Positions 7,511 through 15,287 of a DNA stretch of 64,000 nt are shown here, in pieces. The notes under the pieces are model-generated. The model made no database searches, was not told the origin of the DNA, and worked only from the letters and a program-made list of their open reading frames with translations. Position numbers and translations under genes: made by a program. This DNA comes from an uncultured Acetatifactor sp. (GTDB lineage: Bacteria > Bacillota > Clostridia > Lachnospirales > Lachnospiraceae): the NCBI GenBank assembly GCA_910578815.1, contig CAJTSE010000005.1, forward strand, positions 62,001 through 126,000, written 5' to 3'. Position 1 is the first letter of the stretch; each line of letters opens with the position of its first letter.

Positions 7511-9277
7511 ATGGGCGTTAAGGAACGGGCAAAATTTTATATGGGACGCATCAGGGCAGGCCGTCTTCAGGAAATGCTGCGTCAGGTTAAGTGGATATAC
7601 GAATATGCCCGTCATTACTGGCTGGCCATGATTTTTTATACTCTGCTGGGGCTGACAGGAACGGTGGTGTCTTTGTTATCCAGCTTTGTCTCAAGGGACT
7701 TGGTGAATATTATCACTGGTTATCAGGCAGGAGAGCTTGTAAAGACCTTTGCCGCCATGATTGGATTGGGTATTGGCAGTACCTTGATGAATCAAATTTC
7801 TAATTATGCTTCCTCATGGATCGGTATGAGGGTGGATTCGGAGATTAAGTCCGATATTTTTTCCAAGATTCTGGTGACGGACTGGGAGTCGTTGACACAG
7901 TACCATACCGGGGACCTGCTGACCCGTTGGGGCAGTGATTCTTCTAATATTTCCAACGGTGTCCTGAACTTTATTCCCAATCTGATCATTTACCTGTTTC
8001 GGTTTATCAGTGCGCTTGTGGTGGTGGTGGTGAATGACATATCTTTTGCGATCTTTGCGTTTTTAGGTATGCCTGTGAGCCTGCTGCTGTCAAAGACCTT
8101 GATGAGGCGCATGGTGAATAACAATAAGCGCAGCGCTGCCATGGGGGCAGAGATGTCCGGTTTTAACCAGGAGACCTTTTCCAATATTCAAACCATCAAA
8201 GCATTTGATTTGCTTCCCTTTTATACAAGTAAACTGAAACGGCTCCAGGCGGATTATATCAGCATGCGGCTGGAATTTCAGAGAATGTCCATAGGAACCT
8301 CGTTGTTATTGTCTTTGGTTTCCATGCTGGTGTCCTATGCGGCATACGGCTGGGGCATTTACCGGGTGTGGAGCGGGGCCATTGACTATGGTACTATGAC
8401 CTTGTTTTTGAGCCTGTCCGGAACGCTGACAGGAACACTGCATAATCTGACTTCTCTGGTGCCCTCCGTAATCAGCCTGACCACTTCGGCAGGGCGATTG
8501 ATGGACATTGTGGAGATGCCGCAGGAGGATCATAGCCAGGATGAGGCAGCAGAAGCGTTTGAAAGGCGTCACAGGGAGGAAGGAGTATCTCTTCGGCTGA
8601 CGGATGTAAATTATGCTTATCGAGGGGGAGAAGCTGTTTTTGCCGGTGTTTCCATCGAAGCCAGGCCTCATGAAATTATTGCGCTGGTAGGACCTTCGGG
8701 GGAGGGTAAGACGACCATGCTGAGGCTGCTGCTTTCTCTGATTTCGCCGAAGGAGGGAAGCATCTGCGTTTTCTCCGGGGCGGATGAAATGGCGATGAGC
8801 CCGTCCACCAGGAAGCTGTTTTCTTATGTGCCTCAGGGAAATACCATGTTTTCCGGCACCATAGCGGAAAATATGCGGAACGTAAAGCCGGATGCTTCGG
8901 ATGATGAGATTGTGGAGGCTCTGAAAATGGCGTGCGCCTGGGAGTTTGTTAGCAGATTAAGCGATGGGATTAACGCGAAGGTGGGAGAACGGGGAGGCGG
9001 CTTTTCGGAAGGACAGGCCCAGCGGCTTTCCATTGCCCGCTCACTGATCCGCAGATCTCCCATTCTGCTGATGGATGAGGCAACTTCTGCGTTGGATGTA
9101 GCTACAGAGAGAAAGGTTCTGCAGAATATTTTAAAGGATTCTTATCCCCGTACCTGCATCCTGACGACTCATCGGCCTACGGTTTTAAGCATGTGCAGCC
9201 GGGTTTACGCCATAAAGGATAAGCAGTGTACGTGTCTTGAACAGGAGAAAATAGACGAAATGGTGCAGAATTTTTAG
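7511..9277 (+). CDS. ABC exporter, membrane domain fused to ATPase domain
   Basis: The protein has 588 residues. The start at 7511 is preceded by AAGGAG; an upstream ATG at 7457 lacks a site. The N-terminal about 330 residues carry six membrane segments of the type I exporter fold. The ATPase half has Walker A GPSGEGKTT (394-402), an unusual signature FSEGQ (about 498-502) in place of LSGGQ, Walker B ILLMDEATSALD and the H-loop in LTTHRPT. There is no C39 peptidase domain, so leader cleavage would need another enzyme, and the S26 peptidase lies 43 bases downstream. The natural reading is an exporter for leader proteins A and B. The substrate assignment is by context. Confidence 0.85.
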   Translation: MGVKERAKFYMGRIRAGRLQEMLRQVKWIYEYARHYWLAMIFYTLLGLTGTVVSLLSSFVSRDLVNIITGYQAGELVKTFAAMIGLGIGSTLMNQISNYASSWIGMRVDSEIKSDIFSKILVTDWESLTQYHTGDLLTRWGSDSSNISNGVLNFIPNLIIYLFRFISALVVVVVNDISFAIFAFLGMPVSLLLSKTLMRRMVNNNKRSAAMGAEMSGFNQETFSNIQTIKAFDLLPFYTSKLKRLQADYISMRLEFQRMSIGTSLLLSLVSMLVSYAAYGWGIYRVWSGAIDYGTMTLFLSLSGTLTGTLHNLTSLVPSVISLTTSAGRLMDIVEMPQEDHSQDEAAEAFERRHREEGVSLRLTDVNYAYRGGEAVFAGVSIEARPHEIIALVGPSGEGKTTMLRLLLSLISPKEGSICVFSGADEMAMSPSTRKLFSYVPQGNTMFSGTIAENMRNVKPDASDDEIVEALKMACAWEFVSRLSDGINAKVGERGGGFSEGQAQRLSIARSLIRRSPILLMDEATSALDVATERKVLQNILKDSYPRTCILTTHRPTVLSMCSRVYAIKDKQCTCLEQEKIDEMVQNF

Positions 9278-9320
9278 CAGGAATCAAAGAACATTTTAAA
9301 TTTTGAGGGCGATATGATAT

Positions 9321-9914
9321 ATGGAAGAGAAGGCTGATAGAGAGAAATCCGATAGAGAGAAATCCGATAGAGAGAAATCCGATAGAGAGAAATCCGATAG
9401 AGAGAAATCTGATAGAGAAAAATCTGATAGAAAGAAAAGTGATAACGAGAAAACCGATCAGGAAAGAGGTGTTGATATAGAAGCATTGCTGGCAGAGGGA
9501 AAAAGCATACGGATCCATCCTCAGGGCTACAGCATGTATCCTTTGTTTGTTCCCGGCAGGGATGAGGCAGTGATCGCGCCTGCAAATACGGAAATGCTGA
9601 AGCGAGGGGACGTGGTGCTTTATCGCAGAGAGGGCAGCATACTGGTGCTGCACCGGATCTGGAAACGGACCGGGGAAGGTCTTTTTATGGTAGGGGATAA
9701 TCAGAAGGTGATTGAAGGACCTTTAAAAAAGGAGCAGGTGAAAGGAATTCTGTGCCAGGTAATACGCCGGGGGAAATGTTTTTCCGTAAGAAATCCTTTT
9801 TATCGTCTGCTGTCAGCCGTCTGGCTCATGCTGCGGCCCATGCGGCCGGCCTTGTCAAAAGCGGCAGCTAGGATGAAGAGAGTATTGCGCTCTTTTCTTG
9901 CAATTCTTTTCTAA
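9321..9914 (+). CDS. S26-family signal peptidase (ER/SipW-like, Ser-His type) with DREKS-repeat N-terminus
   Basis: The protein has 197 residues. The catalytic core is visible: GYSMYP with the nucleophile Ser71, VLHRI with His111 where bacterial-type enzymes have Lys, and the conserved VGDN at 124-127. This is the ER/archaeal/SipW type of signal peptidase. Unusually there is no N-terminal membrane anchor. Instead residues 6-45 are eight near-perfect DREKS-type pentapeptides, highly charged and probably helical or disordered. A basic, partly hydrophobic C-terminal segment (about 160-197) could attach it to the membrane. It follows the exporter by 43 bases and is the likely processing enzyme for the leader proteins (Ala-x-Ala-like SGA site). 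Confidence 0.8.
   Translation: MEEKADREKSDREKSDREKSDREKSDREKSDREKSDRKKSDNEKTDQERGVDIEALLAEGKSIRIHPQGYSMYPLFVPGRDEAVIAPANTEMLKRGDVVLYRREGSILVLHRIWKRTGEGLFMVGDNQKVIEGPLKKEQVKGILCQVIRRGKCFSVRNPFYRLLSAVWLMLRPMRPALSKAAARMKRVLRSFLAILF
9336..9455 (+). repeat. Eight tandem 15-bp units encoding DREKS pentapeptides
   Basis: Units of 15 bp (GATAGAGAGAAATCC and variants) run from 9336 to 9455. The first four are identical, the fifth differs by one base, and the last three diverge. The period is a multiple of three, so slippage would change the number of pentapeptides without breaking the frame. Confidence 0.95.
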
Positions 9915-9958
9915 ATAGTGTAACATAAAATAGCATTTTTAAAAGAAAGAGGATCAAT

Positions 9959-10780
9959 ATGGAAAATCAAAGTTTTCAGGGAACCGGGGAATATGTGGCC
10001 AGCGAAGAACTAATGGCCAGTGTTAATATCGCCATGGCGTTAAAGAAGCCGCTCTTAATCAAGGGGGAGCCGGGTACCGGCAAGACCATGCTGGCGGAAG
10101 CGGTGGCAAAGTCGCTGGGCAAGCGGCTGATTATCTGGAATATCAAGTCCACCACCAAGGCGCAGGAGGGCCTGTATGTCTATGATACCATTCAGCGGCT
10201 TTATGACGGACAGTTCGGCGAGGAAGGCGTGAACGATATTGCCAGATATATCAAGCTGGGCAAGCTGGGAGAGGCTTTTGACAGCGATGATCAGGTGGTA
10301 CTTTTAATTGATGAAATTGACAAGGCGGATCTGGAATTCCCCAACGATCTGTTGTGGGAGCTGGATCAGATGGAATTTTATATCAATGAAACCAAGCGCA
10401 CCGTAAAGGCAAAACGGCGTCCCATTGTGATTATTACCTCCAATGCGGAGAAAGAGCTGCCGGATGCGTTTTTGCGCCGCTGCATTTTCCATTATATTGA
10501 TTTCCCGGATCAGGAGCTGATGGAAGAGATCGTGAAAGTGCATTTTCCCAATGTGGAGGACAACCTGCTCAAAAACGCCATGGATGTCTTCTACAATATC
10601 CGCAGTATCCGCGACATCCGCAAGAAGCCCAGCACATCAGAGCTGATTGACTGGATCAATGCCCTGCAGATTGGCGGGATCCCGGCGGAGAGGATCAAGG
10701 CGGCCCTGCCGTTTATCGGCGTAGTGGTGAAAAAGGATGAGGACATGGAGTTGGTGAAACAGGAGAGGGGGAACTTATGA
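9959..10780 (+). CDS. MoxR-family AAA+ ATPase
   Basis: The protein has 273 residues. Walker A is GEPGTGKTM near residue 38, Walker B is VVLLIDEIDKAD near 116, and the sensor/arginine region lies in ITSNAEKELPDAFLRRC. MoxR ATPases work as chaperone-like motors with VWA-domain partners, and a CoxE-like VWA gene lies at 11622. Normally such pairs are adjacent; here a nucleotidyltransferase gene sits between them and overlaps this gene by 4 bases. The start follows AAAGAGG. The client protein or cofactor is unknown. Confidence 0.88.
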   Translation: MENQSFQGTGEYVASEELMASVNIAMALKKPLLIKGEPGTGKTMLAEAVAKSLGKRLIIWNIKSTTKAQEGLYVYDTIQRLYDGQFGEEGVNDIARYIKLGKLGEAFDSDDQVVLLIDEIDKADLEFPNDLLWELDQMEFYINETKRTVKAKRRPIVIITSNAEKELPDAFLRRCIFHYIDFPDQELMEEIVKVHFPNVEDNLLKNAMDVFYNIRSIRDIRKKPSTSELIDWINALQIGGIPAERIKAALPFIGVVVKKDEDMELVKQERGNL

Positions 10781-11436
10781 ACGATCTTTTAAAGCAGGCA
10801 AACGAGTTGTTGCAGAATCATGGTTTTGAATATGCTTTTTGCGGGGGCTGGGCAATAGATTTGTTTATTGGAAAGGAAACGCGAAAGCATGGCGATATTG
10901 ATATTTTCGCATATTGGCAGGAACGGGATACGATTATTGAATATATGCAGTCCAAGGGGTTTCAGGTATATGAAATGATGGGCGGTGGGAAGGCCCATCA
11001 TATTACCGACATACAGGATCAGTTAAAGTGGAAAAGAAATATTTTTTGTTTTACACAGGATTGCGAAATGGTGCGCCTGTCGGAAACAGATGAATCTGGT
11101 ATCTGCCTCGTTGACTTTAAGCATATAGGACAGACGAAATTAAATTTTATAGAGTTTCTGTTTAATAATAAAGACGCTTCGGACCTGTTGTATGCCCGCA
11201 ACCATGATGTTAAGCTGTCATTGCCCGATGCTTTTCTGATTCGTGATGGTTTGCCGTATTTGGCACCGGAAATGTGCTTGCTGTATAAATCCACGGATAC
11301 GGAAAGAGAAGGCTATCAAAATGACTTTGACAATGCCATGTCGTGCATGGATCTGCGGCAGAAACACTGGCTTGAAGACGCTTTGGCAGTTATGTATCCG
11401 GAAGGCCATAAGTGGCTGCAGGAAAAGGAAAGATAG
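10777..11436 (+). CDS. Aminoglycoside-adenylyltransferase-like nucleotidyltransferase
   Basis: The protein has 219 residues. The motif CGGWAIDLFIGKETRKHGDI near residues 22-41 (GGWA, then R-x-H-x-D-x-D-I) is that of the small antibiotic nucleotidyltransferase/LinA-ANT(2'')-like group, which transfers AMP to a small molecule. Whether the substrate is an antibiotic is not visible. The start codon overlaps the moxR stop (ATGA). It separates the MoxR ATPase from its VWA partner and looks more AT-rich than the flanking genes, which suggests insertion of a foreign gene. The 185 bases that follow to the VWA gene hold no recognisable gene. Confidence 0.7.
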   Translation: MNDLLKQANELLQNHGFEYAFCGGWAIDLFIGKETRKHGDIDIFAYWQERDTIIEYMQSKGFQVYEMMGGGKAHHITDIQDQLKWKRNIFCFTQDCEMVRLSETDESGICLVDFKHIGQTKLNFIEFLFNNKDASDLLYARNHDVKLSLPDAFLIRDGLPYLAPEMCLLYKSTDTEREGYQNDFDNAMSCMDLRQKHWLEDALAVMYPEGHKWLQEKER

Positions 11437-11621
11437 ACTGGAAATCAGGAAGAGGATATGTCGAAAGGATATTATCACAGCAAGTTATCTGATAAAATCT
11501 AAAGTGGTTTGGAAGGAAGCCAATATTTGGATCATAAGGTGTTGGCTTAAATACTTGTTTATACTGAAAAAGCTGATGGAATGTTAGTAAGGACTGTTAT
11601 CCGTTCAATATGGAGGCATAA

Positions 11622-12824
11622 ATGTTCATAAAGTTTTTTGATACCCTGCGGGCCAAAGGCCTGCGGGTAACCCTGGGAGAATTTTTGACCTTGCAGGATG
11701 CTCTGAATCAGGGACTGTGCGGCAGTTCGCTGACACAGTTTTATTATGTGGCCCGGATGATTCTGGTGAAGAGTGAAACGGATTTCGATAAATTTGATAT
11801 GGCTTTTGAAGAATGCTTTAAGCCGGCCCAGAAGGAGACGGAGGTGGGCAAAGAAATGCTCCGCTGGCTGGACAAGTCCGACATGCTGGAGCTGGCCCAT
11901 GAAGAGGCCAGAGCCCATTTGAACCAGATGGAGGACATTCAGGTGGACAAGGAGGATGTGGAAGAGACCTTCAAACAGCGCCTGAAGGATCAGAACGAAG
12001 AGCATAACGGCGGCAGTTTCTGGATCGGTACCATGGGCAAGACCTCCTTCGGCAATATGGGAGGCAACGTGGGCGGTGTGCGGGTGGGCGGCCAGACCGG
12101 CTACCAGTCTGCATTTTCCGTGGTAGGCGCCAGAAAGTACCGGGATTTCAGGGATGACCGGGTGCTGGACAACAGGCAGTTTCAGATGGCGTTTCGCAAG
12201 CTGAGACAGTTTTCCTCCCGGCTGGATATACCGGAGTCCGAGCTGGATATTGACGGCACCGTGAACAAGACCTGCAATAACGGCGGCTGCCTGCAGATTG
12301 TGATGCAGAAGCCCAGGAAAAATGCGGTGAAGCTGCTTCTGCTCATGGATTCCGGCGGGACCATGATCCCCTTCAGCAATCTGTTAAACGATTTGTTCCA
12401 GGCCGTTCACAAGTCCAATCATTACAAGGACGTAAAGACTTATTACTTCCATAACTGCATCTACAGTAAGTTGTATAAGACGCCGGAGTGTGAGAATGGA
12501 GACTGGATTGATACGGAGTGGATGTTCCGCAACGTAGACAGTGATTATAAGGTGATTATTGTGGGGGATGCGGCCATGGCGCCGGAAGAGCTGTATTCGG
12601 ACACCGGGAATTACCGGGGGCCCAACGGCGGCCTGTCGGGCTGGGAGTGGCTGCAGCTGGTGAAAAAGAAATATAAAAAGGTGGTATGGCTGAACCCGAA
12701 GATGGCGCCGGGCAGAGCGCCCTGGCGGGAGGCGGAGACGGCGGTGAAGGAGCTGTTTCCCATGTACAAGCTGACAGTAGACGGCTTGAACCAGGCAATG
12801 ACAAAGCTGATGTCAGCCCGCTGA
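11622..12824 (+). CDS. VWA domain-containing CoxE-like protein
   Basis: The protein has 400 residues. The N-terminal part (MFIKFFDTLRAKGLRVTLGE, then a helical region) is typical of CoxE/YehP-like VWA proteins. The VWA domain starts near residue 235 (LLLLMDSGGTM gives a MIDAS-like DxGxT metal site). A basic, Gly-rich stretch near 130-170 (several GG pairs) is present. It is the expected partner of the MoxR ATPase at 9959. The ribosome binding site is GGAGG. Function beyond the MoxR-VWA pairing cannot be stated. Confidence 0.85.
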   Translation: MFIKFFDTLRAKGLRVTLGEFLTLQDALNQGLCGSSLTQFYYVARMILVKSETDFDKFDMAFEECFKPAQKETEVGKEMLRWLDKSDMLELAHEEARAHLNQMEDIQVDKEDVEETFKQRLKDQNEEHNGGSFWIGTMGKTSFGNMGGNVGGVRVGGQTGYQSAFSVVGARKYRDFRDDRVLDNRQFQMAFRKLRQFSSRLDIPESELDIDGTVNKTCNNGGCLQIVMQKPRKNAVKLLLLMDSGGTMIPFSNLLNDLFQAVHKSNHYKDVKTYYFHNCIYSKLYKTPECENGDWIDTEWMFRNVDSDYKVIIVGDAAMAPEELYSDTGNYRGPNGGLSGWEWLQLVKKKYKKVVWLNPKMAPGRAPWREAETAVKELFPMYKLTVDGLNQAMTKLMSAR

Positions 12825-12937
12825 CGGTGGACGGATTTATCAGGTATTGGTAAAGTCTATGTCTGGCCCGTTGACGCGGTCTGCTGTCTGTTAATGGCTG
12901 GTATCAGGTCATACATAGTGAAGAAGAGGGATGGAAG

Positions 12938-13495
12938 ATGGCAGGTAAAGCATGTATTATTTCCTTCAGCGGCCGGGCAGGAGGCAGTTGCAGTAATATC
13001 GCAGAAGTATTGCGGCGATACTGGAAAGGAGAGGCAGAAGTGTATGATTTTTCTATCCTTTCCATTACTCCCTGCGGGCACTGCGGTTATCAGTGTTTTC
13101 AGGCAGGGGAAGAATGCCCGTATTTCAGCGATCCGGTCTATGAAATGTATGATGCCGTGGTAAAAAGTGAGGTTACCTGTTATATTGTTCCTAATTATTG
13201 CGATTATCCCTGTGCCAATTTCTTTGCCTTTAACGAGCGCAGCCAGTGTTATTTCCAGAACCATCAGGAATTGCTGGATGCCTATCTGGCGGTGAGAAAG
13301 AAGTTTATCGTAGTCAGCAACACGGGACGGGAAAATTTTGAATCCGCTTTCCGTTATCATGTGCAGGAGGGTGTGGATCCGGATATATTATTCTTAAGTG
13401 CCAAAAAGTTTGAGCTGGTCAGCATTCACGGAGATTTAATGGATTCGGAGGAAGCGCGGCAGACTGTTCTGCGGTTTGCCGGACAGGATAAATAA
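12938..13495 (+). CDS. Flavodoxin-fold NAD(P)H-dependent oxidoreductase-like protein
   Basis: The protein has 185 residues. The start of the fold (ACIISFSGRAGGSCSNIAEVL) matches the FMN phosphate-binding strand-loop-helix of NADPH-dependent FMN reductase-like proteins, with the loop modified. A cysteine cluster (CGHCGYQC, then EECPY, near residues 45-60) is typical of the iron-sulfur-flavoprotein-like branch found in anaerobes. It probably binds FMN and handles electron transfer in the cytosol. GGAAG precedes the start. It stands alone between the VWA gene and tyrS. Confidence 0.65.
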   Translation: MAGKACIISFSGRAGGSCSNIAEVLRRYWKGEAEVYDFSILSITPCGHCGYQCFQAGEECPYFSDPVYEMYDAVVKSEVTCYIVPNYCDYPCANFFAFNERSQCYFQNHQELLDAYLAVRKKFIVVSNTGRENFESAFRYHVQEGVDPDILFLSAKKFELVSIHGDLMDSEEARQTVLRFAGQDK

Positions 13496-13523
13496 AAAAC
13501 AAAAGTGATGGAGGCAAAAAGCA

Positions 13524-14771
13524 ATGACAGTATTTGAGGAATTAAAGGCAAGGGGGCTGCTGGCCCAGCTGACGGACGAGGAAGAGATTAAGGAGCTGAT
13601 CAACAGCGGGAAGGCGGTATTTTATATTGGCTTTGATCCCACCGCAGACAGCCTGCATGTGGGGCATTTTATGGCCCTGTGCCTGATGAAGAGGCTGCAG
13701 ATGGCGGGCAACAAGCCTATTGCTCTGATCGGCGGCGGAACCGGCATGATTGGGGATCCTTCCGGCAGGAGCGATCTGCGTACCATGATGACCACGGAGC
13801 AGATCGACCATAATTGCGAGTGCTTTAAAAAGCAGATGAGCCGGTTTATCGAGTTTGACGAGAGCGGGGATATGAATGCGGACAGCTCCAAGGCGATCAT
13901 GGTCAATAATGCCGACTGGCTCCGGGATTTGAATTATATTGAGTTTATCCGGGATGTGGGGGTGCATTTTTCCGTGAACCGGATGCTGACGGCGGAGTGT
14001 TACAAGCAGCGGATGGAGAAGGGCTTGAGCTTCCTGGAGTTCAACTATATGATTATGCAGAGCTATGATTTCCTGTGCCTGTATGAAAAGTACGGCTGTA
14101 ATATGCAGTTCGGCGGCGACGATCAGTGGAGCAATATGCTGGGGGGCACGGAATTAATCCGCCGGAAGCTGGGCAAGGATGCCTATGCCATGACCATCAC
14201 CCTGCTGTTGAATTCCGAGGGCAAGAAGATGGGCAAGACCCAGAAGGGAGCTGTATGGCTTGACCCGGAAAAGACCTCGCCCTATGAGTTTTACCAGTAC
14301 TGGCGGAACGTGGCGGATGCGGATGTCTTAAAGTGTCTGCGGATGCTGACCTTCCTGCCCATGGAGCAGATTCAGGAGATGGATCACTGGGAGGGCAGTC
14401 AGTTAAATCAGGCCAAAGAGATTCTGGCCTTTGAGCTGACCCAGCTGGTGCATGGAACAGAAGAGGCGCAGAAGGCCCAGGACAGCGCCAGGGCGTTGTT
14501 TGCGGGCGGCGGAGATGCGGCTAATATGCCCACCTGCAAGCTGGAAGAGGGGGACTTCCAAAACGGAACCATTGATATTTTAGGAGTGCTGGTGAAGGCC
14601 GGGCTCACCGCTTCTCGTTCCGAGGCCAGACGGGCCGTGGAGCAGGGCGGCGTTACCGTGAATGATGAAAAGGTGACGGATGTGAAGACCGTGTATGCGC
14701 CGGAAGCCCTTGCCGGGGAGGGTCTTGTGGTCCGCAGAGGAAAGAAAAGCTATAAGAGGGTCGTGATTTAA
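13524..14771 (+). CDS. tyrS: Tyrosyl-tRNA synthetase
   Basis: The protein has 415 residues, the usual size of the bacterial TyrRS. The class I signature HVGH lies near residue 44, the KMSKS-like loop is GKKMGKT near 233-239, and the C-terminal S4 RNA-binding domain starts near 345 ([20 protein letters not shown]). It charges tRNA-Tyr. A GGAGG site precedes the start. Only 28 bases separate it from the gene upstream, so the T-box leader common for tyrS in Firmicutes is absent here and the gene appears to be read from an upstream promoter. Confidence 0.97.
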   Translation: MTVFEELKARGLLAQLTDEEEIKELINSGKAVFYIGFDPTADSLHVGHFMALCLMKRLQMAGNKPIALIGGGTGMIGDPSGRSDLRTMMTTEQIDHNCECFKKQMSRFIEFDESGDMNADSSKAIMVNNADWLRDLNYIEFIRDVGVHFSVNRMLTAECYKQRMEKGLSFLEFNYMIMQSYDFLCLYEKYGCNMQFGGDDQWSNMLGGTELIRRKLGKDAYAMTITLLLNSEGKKMGKTQKGAVWLDPEKTSPYEFYQYWRNVADADVLKCLRMLTFLPMEQIQEMDHWEGSQLNQAKEILAFELTQLVHGTEEAQKAQDSARALFAGGGDAANMPTCKLEEGDFQNGTIDILGVLVKAGLTASRSEARRAVEQGGVTVNDEKVTDVKTVYAPEALAGEGLVVRRGKKSYKRVVI

Positions 14772-14821
14772 GGCGGCTTTAATTCTGCAGGGATATTACC
14801 GTGGGTGCCTATGAGGGCATT

Positions 14822-15277
14822 ATGAGCGTACTTGTAATGAGGGGGATATTATTAAAGATGCTGGATGTAAGTGCAAATGAATTTAGAAGTAGCAGAAACA
14901 GACAGGAGGCTGCCGCAAAGGACCTCAGCGACAGTAGTGCGCGCAGGCTTCTGCTGTTTTATGCAGTGGAATGCGGTGGAAAGTATCAATTGCTGGTAAA
15001 TGAGAATATATTTCTTTTCAGCAAGCTTTCGAAAGAAGATAAAGGCCTGGGGCATGATTTGCTTAAGTTGCTGAAAAGGATCGGGATTGAACAAAAATTT
15101 GACGAACTTCAGGATTTGCACAGCGGACACCAGAATCAGACGATAGATGTGGCGCGTTACCACGAAATGTGGAGGTATGGCATACGCTGTAAGGAGAGCG
15201 AAACCGTGGAACGATCTATTGAAGAATCCTTAAAGAAAATCTTATATTTGCTGCATGAAAACGAGACAAGGAGGTGA
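14822..15277 (+). CDS. HEPN-like small protein, partner of the dual P-loop protein
   Basis: The start is uncertain (GTG 14801, ATG 14822, 14837 or 14858; the last gives a protein starting MLDVSANEF). The product is about 140-150 residues and all-helical in appearance. LLLFYAVECGGKYQLL and the HDLLKLLKRIGI helix resemble HEPN-fold proteins; the C-terminal RYHEMWRYGIR segment may hold the conserved polar residues. It ends 10 bases before the 895-residue ATPase gene, so the two are almost certainly one operon. HEPN proteins are often RNases or nucleotidyl-transfer partners in defence and toxin systems. The HEPN assignment is from pattern only; an exact RxxxxH motif is not clear. Confidence 0.6.
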   Translation: MSVLVMRGILLKMLDVSANEFRSSRNRQEAAAKDLSDSSARRLLLFYAVECGGKYQLLVNENIFLFSKLSKEDKGLGHDLLKLLKRIGIEQKFDELQDLHSGHQNQTIDVARYHEMWRYGIRCKESETVERSIEESLKKILYLLHENETRR

Positions 15278-15287
15278 GAAAATCAGG

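Noticed and set aside
9336..9455. Possible CRISPR-like array
   Set aside because: The units are contiguous 15-mers without spacers and are in frame within a protein gene.
9301..9653. Long open frames on the minus strand across the 15-bp repeats
   Set aside because: They arise because the repeat has no stop in any frame; the S26 peptidase on the plus strand has catalytic motifs and explains the region.
13496..13523. T-box leader before tyrS
   Set aside because: Only 28 bases lie between the genes and they contain just a ribosome binding site.
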